Under the pieces are notes generated by a model. The model did no database searches. It had not been told where the DNA came from and saw only the letters and a list, made by a program, of their open reading frames with translations. A DNA stretch of 5,057 bases from an uncultured bacterium (lineage in GTDB: Bacteria > Krumholzibacteriota > Krumholzibacteriia > LZORAL124-64-63), in the NCBI GenBank assembly GCA_903847545.1, contig CAINDZ010000468.1, positions 1 to 5,057 of the forward strand, in the 5' to 3' direction. The translations under genes and the position numbers were made by a program. The stretch's first letter is position 1, and the number at the start of each line of letters is the position of its first letter. Below, piece by piece: positions 1 through 5,057 of this stretch.

Positions 1-1
1 G

Positions 2-280
2 CTGTGCTGCGGGCTGGTCTTCGAGTTGCCGATGGTGATCCTGGCGCTGTGCGCCGCGGGCATCGTGCGCCCGCAGTGGCTGTTGGCCAAGTGGCGACAT
101 GTGCTGGTGATTGTGGCGGTGGTGGCCGCGGCCATCACGCCGGACGCCAACGTCATCAACCAGTTGATCATGATGGTGCCGGTGCTGGCGCTGTATGTCG
201 GGTCGGTCGTGGTGGCGCTGGTCGTCGTGGGCCGGAAGGACCGCCGGGAGGCCGCCGCCCGGGCGGCCGAAGGGGATTGA
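2..280 (+). CDS. tatC: Sec-independent (twin-arginine) protein translocase subunit TatC, C-terminal fragment
   Basis: This is the last 92 residues of an integral inner-membrane protein whose 5' part lies outside the window. TatC, with TatB, recognises twin-arginine signal peptides and nucleates the TatA pore that exports folded proteins. The fragment opens with the family's FELP-type motif (visible residues 7-10, FELPMVIL) in the fourth transmembrane helix. A polar loop carrying the PQWLLAKWR segment follows, then a fifth hydrophobic helix (HVLVIVAVVAAAI), the conserved TPD turn (TPDANVINQ) and a sixth helix (LIMMVPVLALYVGSVVVALVVV). It ends in a charged cytoplasmic tail (GRKDRREAAARAAEGD). 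The order matches the end of E. coli TatC as I recall it. One oddity is that the glutamate usually found after the Tyr/Phe of the last helix (LYE/LFE) is valine here (LYV). The stop codon overlaps a promoter-like sequence for the next operon. Identification as TatC is firm; whether the upstream part is intact cannot be seen. Confidence 0.9.
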   Translation: MCCGLVFELPMVILALCAAGIVRPQWLLAKWRHVLVIVAVVAAAITPDANVINQLIMMVPVLALYVGSVVVALVVVGRKDRREAAARAAEGD

Positions 281-304
281 CACGGTCCTCGTTTTGAGAA
301 TACT
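277..304 (+). promoter_or_regulatory. Predicted sigma70-type promoter for the polyprenyl synthase-rsfS-argS-kinase operon
   Basis: A perfect -35 consensus TTGACA (277-282) overlaps the tatC stop codon. A 16-nt spacer follows, then AATACT (299-304), which matches four of six positions of the TATAAT consensus. The patch 289-304 is clearly more AT-rich than the surrounding genes. Transcription would start near 311, giving a leader of about 45 nt before the start codon at 358. It is the only convincing promoter I see before the four-gene run. This is a prediction from motif and spacing only; read-through from tatC is also possible. Confidence 0.55.
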
Positions 305-315
305 CCGCAGGATGG

Positions 316-332
316 CCGGCCGCTGCGGCCGG
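316..332 (+). other. GC-rich hairpin in the leader of the operon
   Basis: CCGGCC (316-321) and GGCCGG (327-332) can pair as a 6-bp stem around the loop GCTGC. The inverted symmetry extends inward to 8 bp around a single T. No T-run follows, so it is a poor intrinsic terminator. It lies just after the predicted transcription start and 12 nt before the ribosome-binding site, so it could stabilise the 5' end or be a weak tatC 3' structure. Chance occurrence in GC-rich DNA is possible. Confidence 0.3.
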
Positions 333-357
333 GAACGGCAACCGAGGGTGGGAAGGC

Positions 358-1362
358 ATGGGACTCGTCGATCGCGAACGCATCAAACTGGCCACGCTCC
401 AGCTGAAGATCGGCCCGGCCCTCGAGGCGGTCGATCGCGAGTTCATGCGCATCACCACCGGTGACAGCCCGCTGACGCGCGACATTTGCGAGCACATCCG
501 CCAGGGCAAGAGCAAGCGCTTCCGGCCAACCCTGCTGCTGCTGGCGGCCCAGGACGGCGACGGCTTCGCGCCGGCGGCGATCACGGCGGCGGCCTCCGTG
601 GAACTGGTGCACACCGCCACGCTGGTCCACGACGACTTCATCGACGACGCCGTGACGCGCCGCGGCCTGCCGGCCGTGAACGTGAAGTACGGGCCGAGCG
701 CCGCCCTGATCATGGGCGACTACCTGTACTCGAAGGCCCTGCACAACCTGTGCGCGGCGGGCCTGCACCATGCCGTCGAACTCCTGGCCCACACCACGGT
801 GCTGATGAGCGAGGCCGAGATGCTCCAGCTCGAGCACCGCTACGACCTGGGCATTTCCGAGGAGCGCTACCAGCAGATCATCTACCAGAAGACGGCGTCC
901 CTGATCGAGAACGCCTGCCGCATCGGCGCCTCGTTCAACAGCCGGCTGGCCGCGCACGAGGAGGCCTTCGGGACCTTCGGGGCGCATGTCGGGCGCGTCT
1001 TCCAGATCACCGACGACGTGTTCGACTATCTTGGGGACGAGCGTCGTCTGGGCAAGCCGACCGGGCAGGACTGGGAGGAGGGGCGGATCACGCTGCCCCT
1101 GATCGCCGCGGCCCGGCAGGCGCCGCTTGCGGCGCGGCGCCGGCTCGAGGAACTGTCAGCGGCGCGCAATCGCGAGGAACGCGCGGCGTGCTGGGACGAG
1201 GTCCGTGCCTTCGTGACCGACCACGGCGGCGTCGACCATGCGTTCGCGACCGCGCGCCGGTTCGGCGACGCCGCCAAGGAGGCCCTGGGCCCCGTCGCTT
1301 CCGGCCCGCAGAAGGACCTCCTGGCCGTGGCCGTGGAATACGTCATCAACCGCTTGAACTAG
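358..1362 (+). CDS. Polyprenyl synthetase family protein, probably a long-chain (IspB-type) all-trans polyprenyl diphosphate synthase
   Basis: The enzyme (334 aa, normal family length) condenses isopentenyl diphosphate units onto an allylic diphosphate, giving the isoprenoid chain used for quinones or lipid carriers. Its landmarks are in order: the IPP-binding segment GKSKRFRP (50-57), the first Asp-rich motif HDDFIDD (91-97; D92, D93, D96) followed by RRG, MGDYLYSKAL (119-128), EMLQLE (154-159), KTASLIE (178-184), the second Asp-rich motif DDVFD (219-223), and GKPTGQDWEEGRITLPLI (232-249). The fifth residue before the first motif is Ala87, in HTATLVHDD. Short-chain farnesyl/geranylgeranyl synthases usually have a bulky aromatic residue here, so a long product is inferred; IspB and HepT are the nearest named types. 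The exact chain length cannot be read. The ATG at 358 is preceded by GAGGG (344-348) with 9-nt spacing. It is the first gene of a tightly packed operon, 9 nt upstream of rsfS. The IPP-binding motif reads GKSKR rather than the usual GGKR. Confidence 0.9.
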   Translation: MGLVDRERIKLATLQLKIGPALEAVDREFMRITTGDSPLTRDICEHIRQGKSKRFRPTLLLLAAQDGDGFAPAAITAAASVELVHTATLVHDDFIDDAVTRRGLPAVNVKYGPSAALIMGDYLYSKALHNLCAAGLHHAVELLAHTTVLMSEAEMLQLEHRYDLGISEERYQQIIYQKTASLIENACRIGASFNSRLAAHEEAFGTFGAHVGRVFQITDDVFDYLGDERRLGKPTGQDWEEGRITLPLIAAARQAPLAARRRLEELSAARNREERAACWDEVRAFVTDHGGVDHAFATARRFGDAAKEALGPVASGPQKDLLAVAVEYVINRLN

Positions 1363-1371
1363 GCAGGTAAC

Positions 1372-1869
1372 ATGCAGACCGACAAGACCACCGCCGGCAG
1401 CCGGGAGACGGAGACCGAGCGCCCGTTCCCCGACGGGTCGCCGGGCTACCTCCTGGCGGAGCGGTGCGCGTGGCACCTGCTGGAAAAGCGCATGGAGGAC
1501 ATCGTGGTCCTCGACCTGCGCGGCCGTTCCGACGTCTGCGACTACTTCGTCATCGCCTCGGGCGCCTCGGACACGCAGGTGCAGGCGGCCGCCAGGCATG
1601 CGCAGGACATGCTGGTCGACGCCGGCCACAAGGCCCGCGCGGTCGAGGGCATGCGCGAGGGCCGCTGGGTGCTGATCGACTTCTTCGACGTGGTCGTGCA
1701 CGCGTTCCACGTCAAGACGCGCGAGTACTTCCAACTCGAGCGCCTGTGGGGCGACGCCCCGAAGCTGGAGCTGAACCCCGAGTGGTTCGCCGCCCCGGAA
1801 ACGGGTGCGCGGCACCCCGACCTGAGATTCACCACCACCAGGCCCGACGCGGCCGCCCCGGAGTCGTGA
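1372..1869 (+). CDS. rsfS: Ribosome silencing factor RsfS (DUF143/YbeB/Iojap family)
   Basis: RsfS binds ribosomal protein uL14 on the large subunit and blocks joining with the small subunit, damping translation when nutrients are scarce; it is also linked to large-subunit assembly. The conserved core runs from about residue 28 to 133: AERCAWHLLEKRMEDIVVLD (29-48), SDVCDYFVIASG (53-64), SDTQVQAAARH (66-76), then EGMREGRWVLIDFFDVVVHAF (starting at 92) and REYFQLERLWGDAP (117-130). These are the signature blocks of the family. At 165 aa it is longer than the usual 105-120 aa, with about 27 polar residues before the core and about 30 low-complexity residues after it. No internal start codon fits the core better, so the ATG at 1372 is kept; AGGCAGG (1361-1367) overlaps the upstream stop codon and is a modest ribosome-binding site. 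It sits 9 nt after the polyprenyl synthase and 3 nt before argS. In many bacteria rsfS lies beside nadD instead. Confidence 0.93.
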   Translation: MQTDKTTAGSRETETERPFPDGSPGYLLAERCAWHLLEKRMEDIVVLDLRGRSDVCDYFVIASGASDTQVQAAARHAQDMLVDAGHKARAVEGMREGRWVLIDFFDVVVHAFHVKTREYFQLERLWGDAPKLELNPEWFAAPETGARHPDLRFTTTRPDAAAPES

Positions 1870-1872
1870 GCC

Positions 1873-3615
1873 ATGCTTGAAGACCTGCTGAGGAAGGGCC
1901 TGCTGGGCGTGCTCGAGAAGTACGGCGTCTTCGAGGAGGACGTCGAGATCGAGCTCGAAAAGCCGCGTGACCGCAGCCACGGCGACCTGAGCACGAACCT
2001 GGCCCTGGTCCTGGGCAAGCGCCTGGGCCGCAAGCCGCGCGAGCTGGCCGGCGAGATCGCCGCGAACCTGAGCCTGCCGCACGACGTGATCGAGTCGGTC
2101 GAGATCGCCGGCCCGGGCTTCATCAACTTCCGGATCGCGCGCGAGCACCAGGTGGCGCTGCTGCTGGACGTCTGGAACCCCGCGGGCGCGCTGCAGAAGA
2201 TCCGCACGGCGGGCAACCGGCGCATCAACGTCGAGTTCATCAGCGCCAACCCGACCGGCCCCCTGAACGTCGTCTCGGCCCGCGCCGGCGCGTTCGGCAT
2301 GACGATGGTGCGCCTGCTCGATGCGGTGGGCTACGACGCCCATGCCGAATACTACGTGAACGATGCGGGTCGGCAGGTTGAGCTGCTCGGCCAGTCGCTG
2401 CGGGCGCGGTACCTGCAGCTGGCGGGCGAGGACGTGGAGTTCCCCGACGAGGGCTACCATGGCCAGTACCTCGAGACGATGGCCGCCGAGCTGCTCGACC
2501 AGGACGAGGCCGCCATCCGCGCCGCCGCCGCCGCCTTCAACGACGAGAGCTTCCAGCGCGTGCAGGCCCCGGCCGGCTCCGCCGAGGACTGGCGCAAGCT
2601 GCCCGAGGAGGAGTCCGTCCGCTGCTTCTCGAAGTATGCGCTGATGAAGATCCTCGGCTGGCAGCGCGAGACCTGCCGCCGCTTCGGACTGCGCTTCGAC
2701 ACCTGGTATTTCGAGTCCGAGCTGCACGAGACGAAGCGCCTCGAGCGCGCGCTGGACCGCCTGCGCAAGCTCGAGGCCGTTTACGAGGAGGACGGCGCGG
2801 TCTGGTTCAAGTCGACGACGCACGACGACGAGAAGGACCGCGTGCTGGTGCGTGCCGACGGCCGGCCCACCTACTTCCTGGCCGACATCGCCTACCATTT
2901 CCACAAGTTCCAGCGCGGCTTCGAGCACGCGATCGACTTCTGGGGGCCGGACCACCACGGCTACATCCAGCGGATGCAGGGTGCCATGACGTCGCTCGGC
3001 ATCGAGGACGGCTGGCTCGAGGTCCAGATCCTGCAGCACGTGACGTTCCTCGAGGGCGGCCAGCCCATCAAGATGTCGAAGCGGGCCGGCTCGTTCGTCA
3101 CGATGGACGCGTTGATCGACGAGGTGGGCGCCGACGTCACGAAGTACATCTTCCTGACGCGGAAGCCGAACAGCCACCTGGACTTCGACCTGGACCTGGC
3201 CAAGGACCAGACCGAGAAGAACCCGGTGCTGAAGGTGAAGTATGCGCACGCGCGCATCTGCTCGCTGCTGAACGAGGCCGCCGCGCGGGGCATCGAAGTC
3301 GGCGAGCCTGACGCGCAGGCGCTTGCTCACCTCGGCCACGAGGCCGAGTGGGCGCTGGTCGCCGAGCTCATCCGCCTGCCGCGGGTGATCGTGTCGGCGG
3401 CGTGGTCGCGCGAGCCGCACCGCCTGGCCGTCTACGCCGACGAGATCGCGGCCCTGTACAACGAGTTCTACACGAAGTGCAAGAAGATGCTCGAGCAGCC
3501 GGAGGATCGCCGGCGGTCGCAGCTGCAGCTCAGCCTGGTGACCCGGCACGTCATCCGCGTCCTGCTGGACCTGATCGGCGTCGAGGCTCCCGAGAAGATG
3601 GAAAAGAGGGACTGA
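1873..3615 (+). CDS. argS: Arginyl-tRNA synthetase (ArgRS), class I, with a degenerate HIGH motif
   Basis: ArgRS charges tRNA-Arg with arginine using ATP in the cytoplasm. The 580-aa product has normal length and domain order. The N-terminal Add-1 domain (about 1-110) contains SHGDLSTNLALVLGK (35-49) and IAGPGFINF (78-86). The Rossmann catalytic core opens with NVEFISANPTGPL (119-131), then EYYVNDAGRQVELLG (159-173), FDTWYFESELH (275-285), ADIAYHFHKF (337-346), FWGPDHHGYIQRM (356-368) and an intact KMSKR loop (400-404). SHLDFDLDLA (434-443) and KYAHARICSLL (456-466) lead into the C-terminal DALR anticodon-binding domain, which ends in the typical APEKM (572-576). The oddity is the HIGH position, which reads NVVS (132-135) where HVGH or HIGH is expected, although flanking residues are canonical and the frame is intact. 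A (GCC)5 run at 2521-2535 encodes Ala217-221. The ATG at 1873 is 3 nt after the rsfS stop, and GGAG (1860-1863, spacing 9) within rsfS serves as ribosome-binding site, suggesting coupling. Identity is secure; full activity is inferred. Confidence 0.96.
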   Translation: MLEDLLRKGLLGVLEKYGVFEEDVEIELEKPRDRSHGDLSTNLALVLGKRLGRKPRELAGEIAANLSLPHDVIESVEIAGPGFINFRIAREHQVALLLDVWNPAGALQKIRTAGNRRINVEFISANPTGPLNVVSARAGAFGMTMVRLLDAVGYDAHAEYYVNDAGRQVELLGQSLRARYLQLAGEDVEFPDEGYHGQYLETMAAELLDQDEAAIRAAAAAFNDESFQRVQAPAGSAEDWRKLPEEESVRCFSKYALMKILGWQRETCRRFGLRFDTWYFESELHETKRLERALDRLRKLEAVYEEDGAVWFKSTTHDDEKDRVLVRADGRPTYFLADIAYHFHKFQRGFEHAIDFWGPDHHGYIQRMQGAMTSLGIEDGWLEVQILQHVTFLEGGQPIKMSKRAGSFVTMDALIDEVGADVTKYIFLTRKPNSHLDFDLDLAKDQTEKNPVLKVKYAHARICSLLNEAAARGIEVGEPDAQALAHLGHEAEWALVAELIRLPRVIVSAAWSREPHRLAVYADEIAALYNEFYTKCKKMLEQPEDRRRSQLQLSLVTRHVIRVLLDLIGVEAPEKMEKRD

Positions 3616-3616
3616 C

Positions 3617-4522
3617 ATGTCGATCGTGGTGGTGGGCTCGGTGGCCTATGACACGGTGGAGACGCCGCGCGAGCGCCGCGAACGGCAGCTGGGCGGCAGC
3701 GCCAGCTTCTTCGCGGTCGCCGCCCGCGGGCGAGGCCCCGTCCGTTGCGTCGGCGTCGTCGGCGACGACTTCCGCGCCGAGGACCTGGCGTTGCTGGCCA
3801 GGCATGCCGACATCGCCGGCATCCGGCAGGTGCCCGGTCGCAGCTTCCACTGGTCGGGGCGGTACCATGCCGACCTGATCGAGCGCGACACGCTCGCCAC
3901 CGAGCTGGGGGTCTTCGCCGACTTCCAGCCCGAGATCCCCGCCTCGTGGCGCGACGCCGAGTACCTGTTCCTGGCGAACATCCACCCGGCGCTGCAGGCC
4001 GGCGTGCTCGACCTGATGCGCAGCCCGCGCCTGGTGGCGCTGGACACGATGAACCTGTGGATCGAGACGACGCGCGACCTGCTGCTGGCGATCCTGCGGC
4101 GCGTCGACGTGCTGCTGGTGAACGAGGGCGAGGCGCGCCTGCTGACCGGCGAGCGCAGCCTGGCGCGTGCCGCCGCCGCGATCCGCGCGATGGGCCCCGC
4201 GCGCGTGATCGTCAAGAAGGGCGAGCACGGCGCGCTGTTCTTCGGCCGCGACTCGGTCCTGGCCGTCCCGGCGCTGGTGCTCGACGACGTCGTCGACCCG
4301 ACCGGTGCCGGCGATTGCTTCGCGGGCGGCTTCATGGGCTCGCTGGCCGAGGCCGGCGTGGGGCGCGACGCCCCGGACGCCGCGTTCCGGCAGGCGATGC
4401 TCGACGGGACCGTCACCGCCAGCTTCTGCCCGGAGGGCTTCAGCGTGGAGGGCCTGCTCCGGGTGGACGACGCGGCGTACGCCCGCCGCCTGGCCGAGTT
4501 GAAGGCGATGATGGTGCCCTAG
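3617..4522 (+). CDS. PfkB/ribokinase-family carbohydrate or nucleoside kinase, substrate unknown
   Basis: This 301-aa cytoplasmic kinase belongs to the ribokinase fold, whose members phosphorylate sugars, nucleosides or vitamins with ATP. In order it shows the first beta strand IVVVGSVAYDTVETP (3-17), the substrate-side glycine pair LGGSASFF (25-32), VGVVGDDF (45-52), LDTMNLWIE (142-150), VNEGEARLLTG (168-178), VIVKKGEHGALFF (197-209), and the C-terminal signature DPTGAGDCFAGGFMG (227-241). In the signature GAGD is the anion hole and Asp233 the expected catalytic base. The features VAYDTVETP, HWSGRY (78-83) and LDTMNLWI do not match classical ribokinase (GGKGAN), fructokinase or adenosine kinase. 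From memory they resemble a recurring PfkB group annotated only as sugar kinase, so I give no symbol. The ATG at 3617 lies 1 nt after the argS stop, with GAGGG (3606-3610, spacing 6) at the end of argS, which implies translational coupling. It is the last gene of the operon, followed by two hairpins. The family is firm; the substrate is open. Confidence 0.92.
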   Translation: MSIVVVGSVAYDTVETPRERRERQLGGSASFFAVAARGRGPVRCVGVVGDDFRAEDLALLARHADIAGIRQVPGRSFHWSGRYHADLIERDTLATELGVFADFQPEIPASWRDAEYLFLANIHPALQAGVLDLMRSPRLVALDTMNLWIETTRDLLLAILRRVDVLLVNEGEARLLTGERSLARAAAAIRAMGPARVIVKKGEHGALFFGRDSVLAVPALVLDDVVDPTGAGDCFAGGFMGSLAEAGVGRDAPDAAFRQAMLDGTVTASFCPEGFSVEGLLRVDDAAYARRLAELKAMMVP

Positions 4523-4550
4523 CGCCCGCGCCCGACGTTCGCCGCGGGCG
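4523..4550 (+). other. Inverted repeat directly after the kinase stop codon
   Basis: CGCCCGCG (4523-4530) pairs perfectly with CGCGGGCG (4543-4550) across a 12-nt loop, starting at the base after the TAG stop. It has no following T-run. It may form the first half of a tandem 3' structure that stabilises or ends the operon transcript. In such GC-rich DNA a chance repeat cannot be excluded. Confidence 0.35.
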
Positions 4551-4564
4551 TACCGCGGCCGCCC

Positions 4565-4590
4565 AGGAGTCCGTCGCAAGGCGGACTCCT
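4565..4590 (+). terminator. Predicted operon terminator: 11-bp stem with GCAA tetraloop
   Basis: AGGAGTCCG (4565-4573) and CGGACTCCT (4582-4590) form a perfect 9-bp stem. A T-G wobble (4574/4581) and a C-G pair (4575/4580) extend it to 11 bp, closed by the loop GCAA, a GNRA-type tetraloop that is very stable in RNA. It lies 42 nt after the last gene of the operon and before a new promoter, which fits a transcription end. The downstream sequence TTGCCATTTCG has only short T runs, so it is a weak-U-tract or Rho-assisted terminator rather than a textbook one. The stem would also form on the opposite strand. Confidence 0.6.
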
Positions 4591-4617
4591 TGCCATTTCG
4601 TCAGATGGAAAACCCGG

Positions 4618-4646
4618 TTGTGGGAAGAATAGCGGTGTGGTAACAT
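4618..4646 (+). promoter_or_regulatory. Candidate extended -10 promoter for the right-edge gene
   Basis: TTGTGG (4618-4623, three of six -35 positions) is followed after 17 nt by TAACAT (4641-4646, four of six -10 positions). The bases TGG (4638-4640) just before it give the TGn extended -10 element that can compensate for a weak -35. The region 4592-4646 is relatively AT-rich, lies just past the terminator hairpin, and would give a start near 4653 and a leader of about 43 nt. This is motif evidence only. Confidence 0.45.
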
Positions 4647-4681
4647 CCGCCGGCATCAGAGAAGGACTGACCCCTGAGCCC

Positions 4682-4686
4682 GGGAG
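4682..4686 (+). promoter_or_regulatory. Ribosome-binding site supporting a TTG start
   Basis: GGGAG at 4682-4686 lies 9 nt before TTG 4696. The reading frame is closed upstream by TGA at 4675-4677, and the only common start codon between that stop and the conserved domain is this TTG; the next in-frame GTG (4768) would remove the first helix. The Shine-Dalgarno spacing therefore decides the start. Confidence 0.55.
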
Positions 4687-4695
4687 CCGCCGATC

Positions 4696-5057
4696 TTGGA
4701 GTGGGAGCCGAACGAGCGCGATGCGTGGGTCGCCGATGCCCAGCGCTGGATCAGCCAGATCAAGGGCGTGCTCCAGTGCAAGATCGACCTCGACGACCAG
4801 GGTGACATCGCCGGCGTTCATGTCGTGGCGGGCATGGAGCGCGACCCCCGCCATATCGTCAGGGATGTCGAGAGCCTTCTCAAGGCCCGCCTGCAGATGG
4901 ATGTCTACTACAAGAAGATCGGCGTGGTGCAGGTGCTCGATGGCGAGCAGTCGACCCCGGCGCGCGACCACGGGGCGCGTGGCGCGATGCCGACGCCGGC
5001 GGCTGCGCCGGCCGAGAAGCCGCGCGGCGTGACCTTCCTGCCGCCGCGCCCGGTCGA
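4696..5057 (+). CDS. Unrecognised conserved-looking alpha/beta domain protein, N-terminal 120 residues (runs off the window)
   Basis: The frame is open from TTG 4696 to the window end with no stop. Residues 7-23 look like an amphipathic helix (ERDAWVADAQRWISQIK). They lead to a strand (GVLQCKIDLDDQGDI, 24-38), a second strand (AGVHVVAGMERDP, 39-51), a helix (RHIVRDVESLLKARLQM, 52-68) and a third strand (DVYYKKIGVVQVLDGE, 69-84). This suggests a compact beta-beta-alpha-beta unit of about 80 residues. An Ala/Pro-rich segment (86-109) and the start of a second block (GVTFLPPRPV) follow. From memory, similar domains with an RDVES-like helix and KKI-x-V-x-QV strand occur in unnamed bacterial proteins, but I cannot name the family and assign no function. 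It has no signal peptide or membrane segment in the visible part. Codon use and third-position GC match the neighbours, which supports real coding. It appears to have its own promoter (4618-4646) and to be separate from the operon before it. Confidence 0.75.
   Translation, partial: MEWEPNERDAWVADAQRWISQIKGVLQCKIDLDDQGDIAGVHVVAGMERDPRHIVRDVESLLKARLQMDVYYKKIGVVQVLDGEQSTPARDHGARGAMPTPAAAPAEKPRGVTFLPPRPV

Noticed and set aside
486..1370. A 294-codon plus-strand frame inside the polyprenyl synthase gene
   Set aside because: It is rich in Arg, Pro, Ala and Gly, typical of an out-of-frame reading of GC-rich coding DNA, while the overlapping frame carries all the synthase motifs.
2521..2535. (GCC)5 trinucleotide run in argS
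   Set aside because: It encodes a short Ala run in a variable part of ArgS; such runs are expected in a GC-rich coding region and nothing suggests phase variation.
1156..3618. An 820-codon open frame on the minus strand opposite argS and rsfS
   Set aside because: It is exactly antisense to argS and rsfS, whose families are unmistakable. Its composition is dominated by Leu, Val, Arg, Gln, Asp and His, as expected from reading high-GC codons in reverse, and it shows no domain motif I recognise.
4555..4562. Palindrome GCGGCCGC between the two 3' hairpins
   Set aside because: An 8-bp GC palindrome is likely by chance at this base composition and has no supporting context as an operator.
3551..4579. 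A 342-codon minus-strand open frame opposite the PfkB kinase
   Set aside because: It is a shadow of the kinase gene: it has no recognisable motifs, an Arg/Ala/Gly-rich composition, and crosses both 3' hairpins.
4519..4971. A 150-codon minus-strand frame covering the intergenic region and the last gene
   Set aside because: It is antisense to the last gene, runs through the terminator hairpin and promoter region, and has no recognisable motif.
4637..5032. A 131-codon GTG-started plus-strand frame at the right edge
   Set aside because: It is a Ser/Arg-rich low-complexity product without a good ribosome-binding site, and its GTG lies inside the predicted promoter. The overlapping frame from 4696 has protein-like composition and a proper GGGAG.

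Overview
The window is a compact, very GC-rich (about two thirds G+C by eye) stretch of bacterial chromosome. All genes lie on the + strand and look like core housekeeping genes. I see no phage, transposon, CRISPR, toxin-antitoxin or defence genes. Many long open frames in other frames are shadows produced by the high GC content. Gene content and codon bias fit a Gram-negative-type or uncultivated high-GC bacterium. The unusual ArgS signature motif would suit a deep-branching or uncultivated phylum, but I cannot assign a taxon from sequence alone.

Layout: (1) 2-280, the C-terminal end of TatC, the twin-arginine translocase core subunit. (2) 277-357, a short intergenic region that starts with a good sigma70-type promoter overlapping the tatC stop codon, followed by a GC-rich hairpin. 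(3) 358-4522, a four-gene run with gaps of 9, 3 and 1 nt: a long-chain polyprenyl diphosphate synthase, the ribosome silencing factor RsfS, arginyl-tRNA synthetase ArgS, and a PfkB-family carbohydrate/nucleoside kinase of unknown substrate. (4) 4523-4695, an intergenic region with two hairpins (the second an 11-bp stem closed by a GCAA tetraloop, probably the operon terminator) and a candidate extended -10 promoter. (5) 4696-end, the start of a TTG-initiated gene that runs off the window. It encodes a small conserved-looking alpha/beta domain followed by an Ala/Pro-rich segment, and I do not recognise its function.

The operon links isoprenoid (quinone or cell-wall carrier) synthesis with translation (RsfS, ArgS) and a sugar-kinase-like enzyme. 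The tight spacing implies co-transcription and probably translational coupling. The points most worth a second look are the degenerate HIGH motif of ArgS (NVVS in place of HVGH/HIGH, with KMSKR intact), the unassigned kinase coupled to argS, and the unrecognised domain at the right edge. I did not find a clearly novel multi-gene system.
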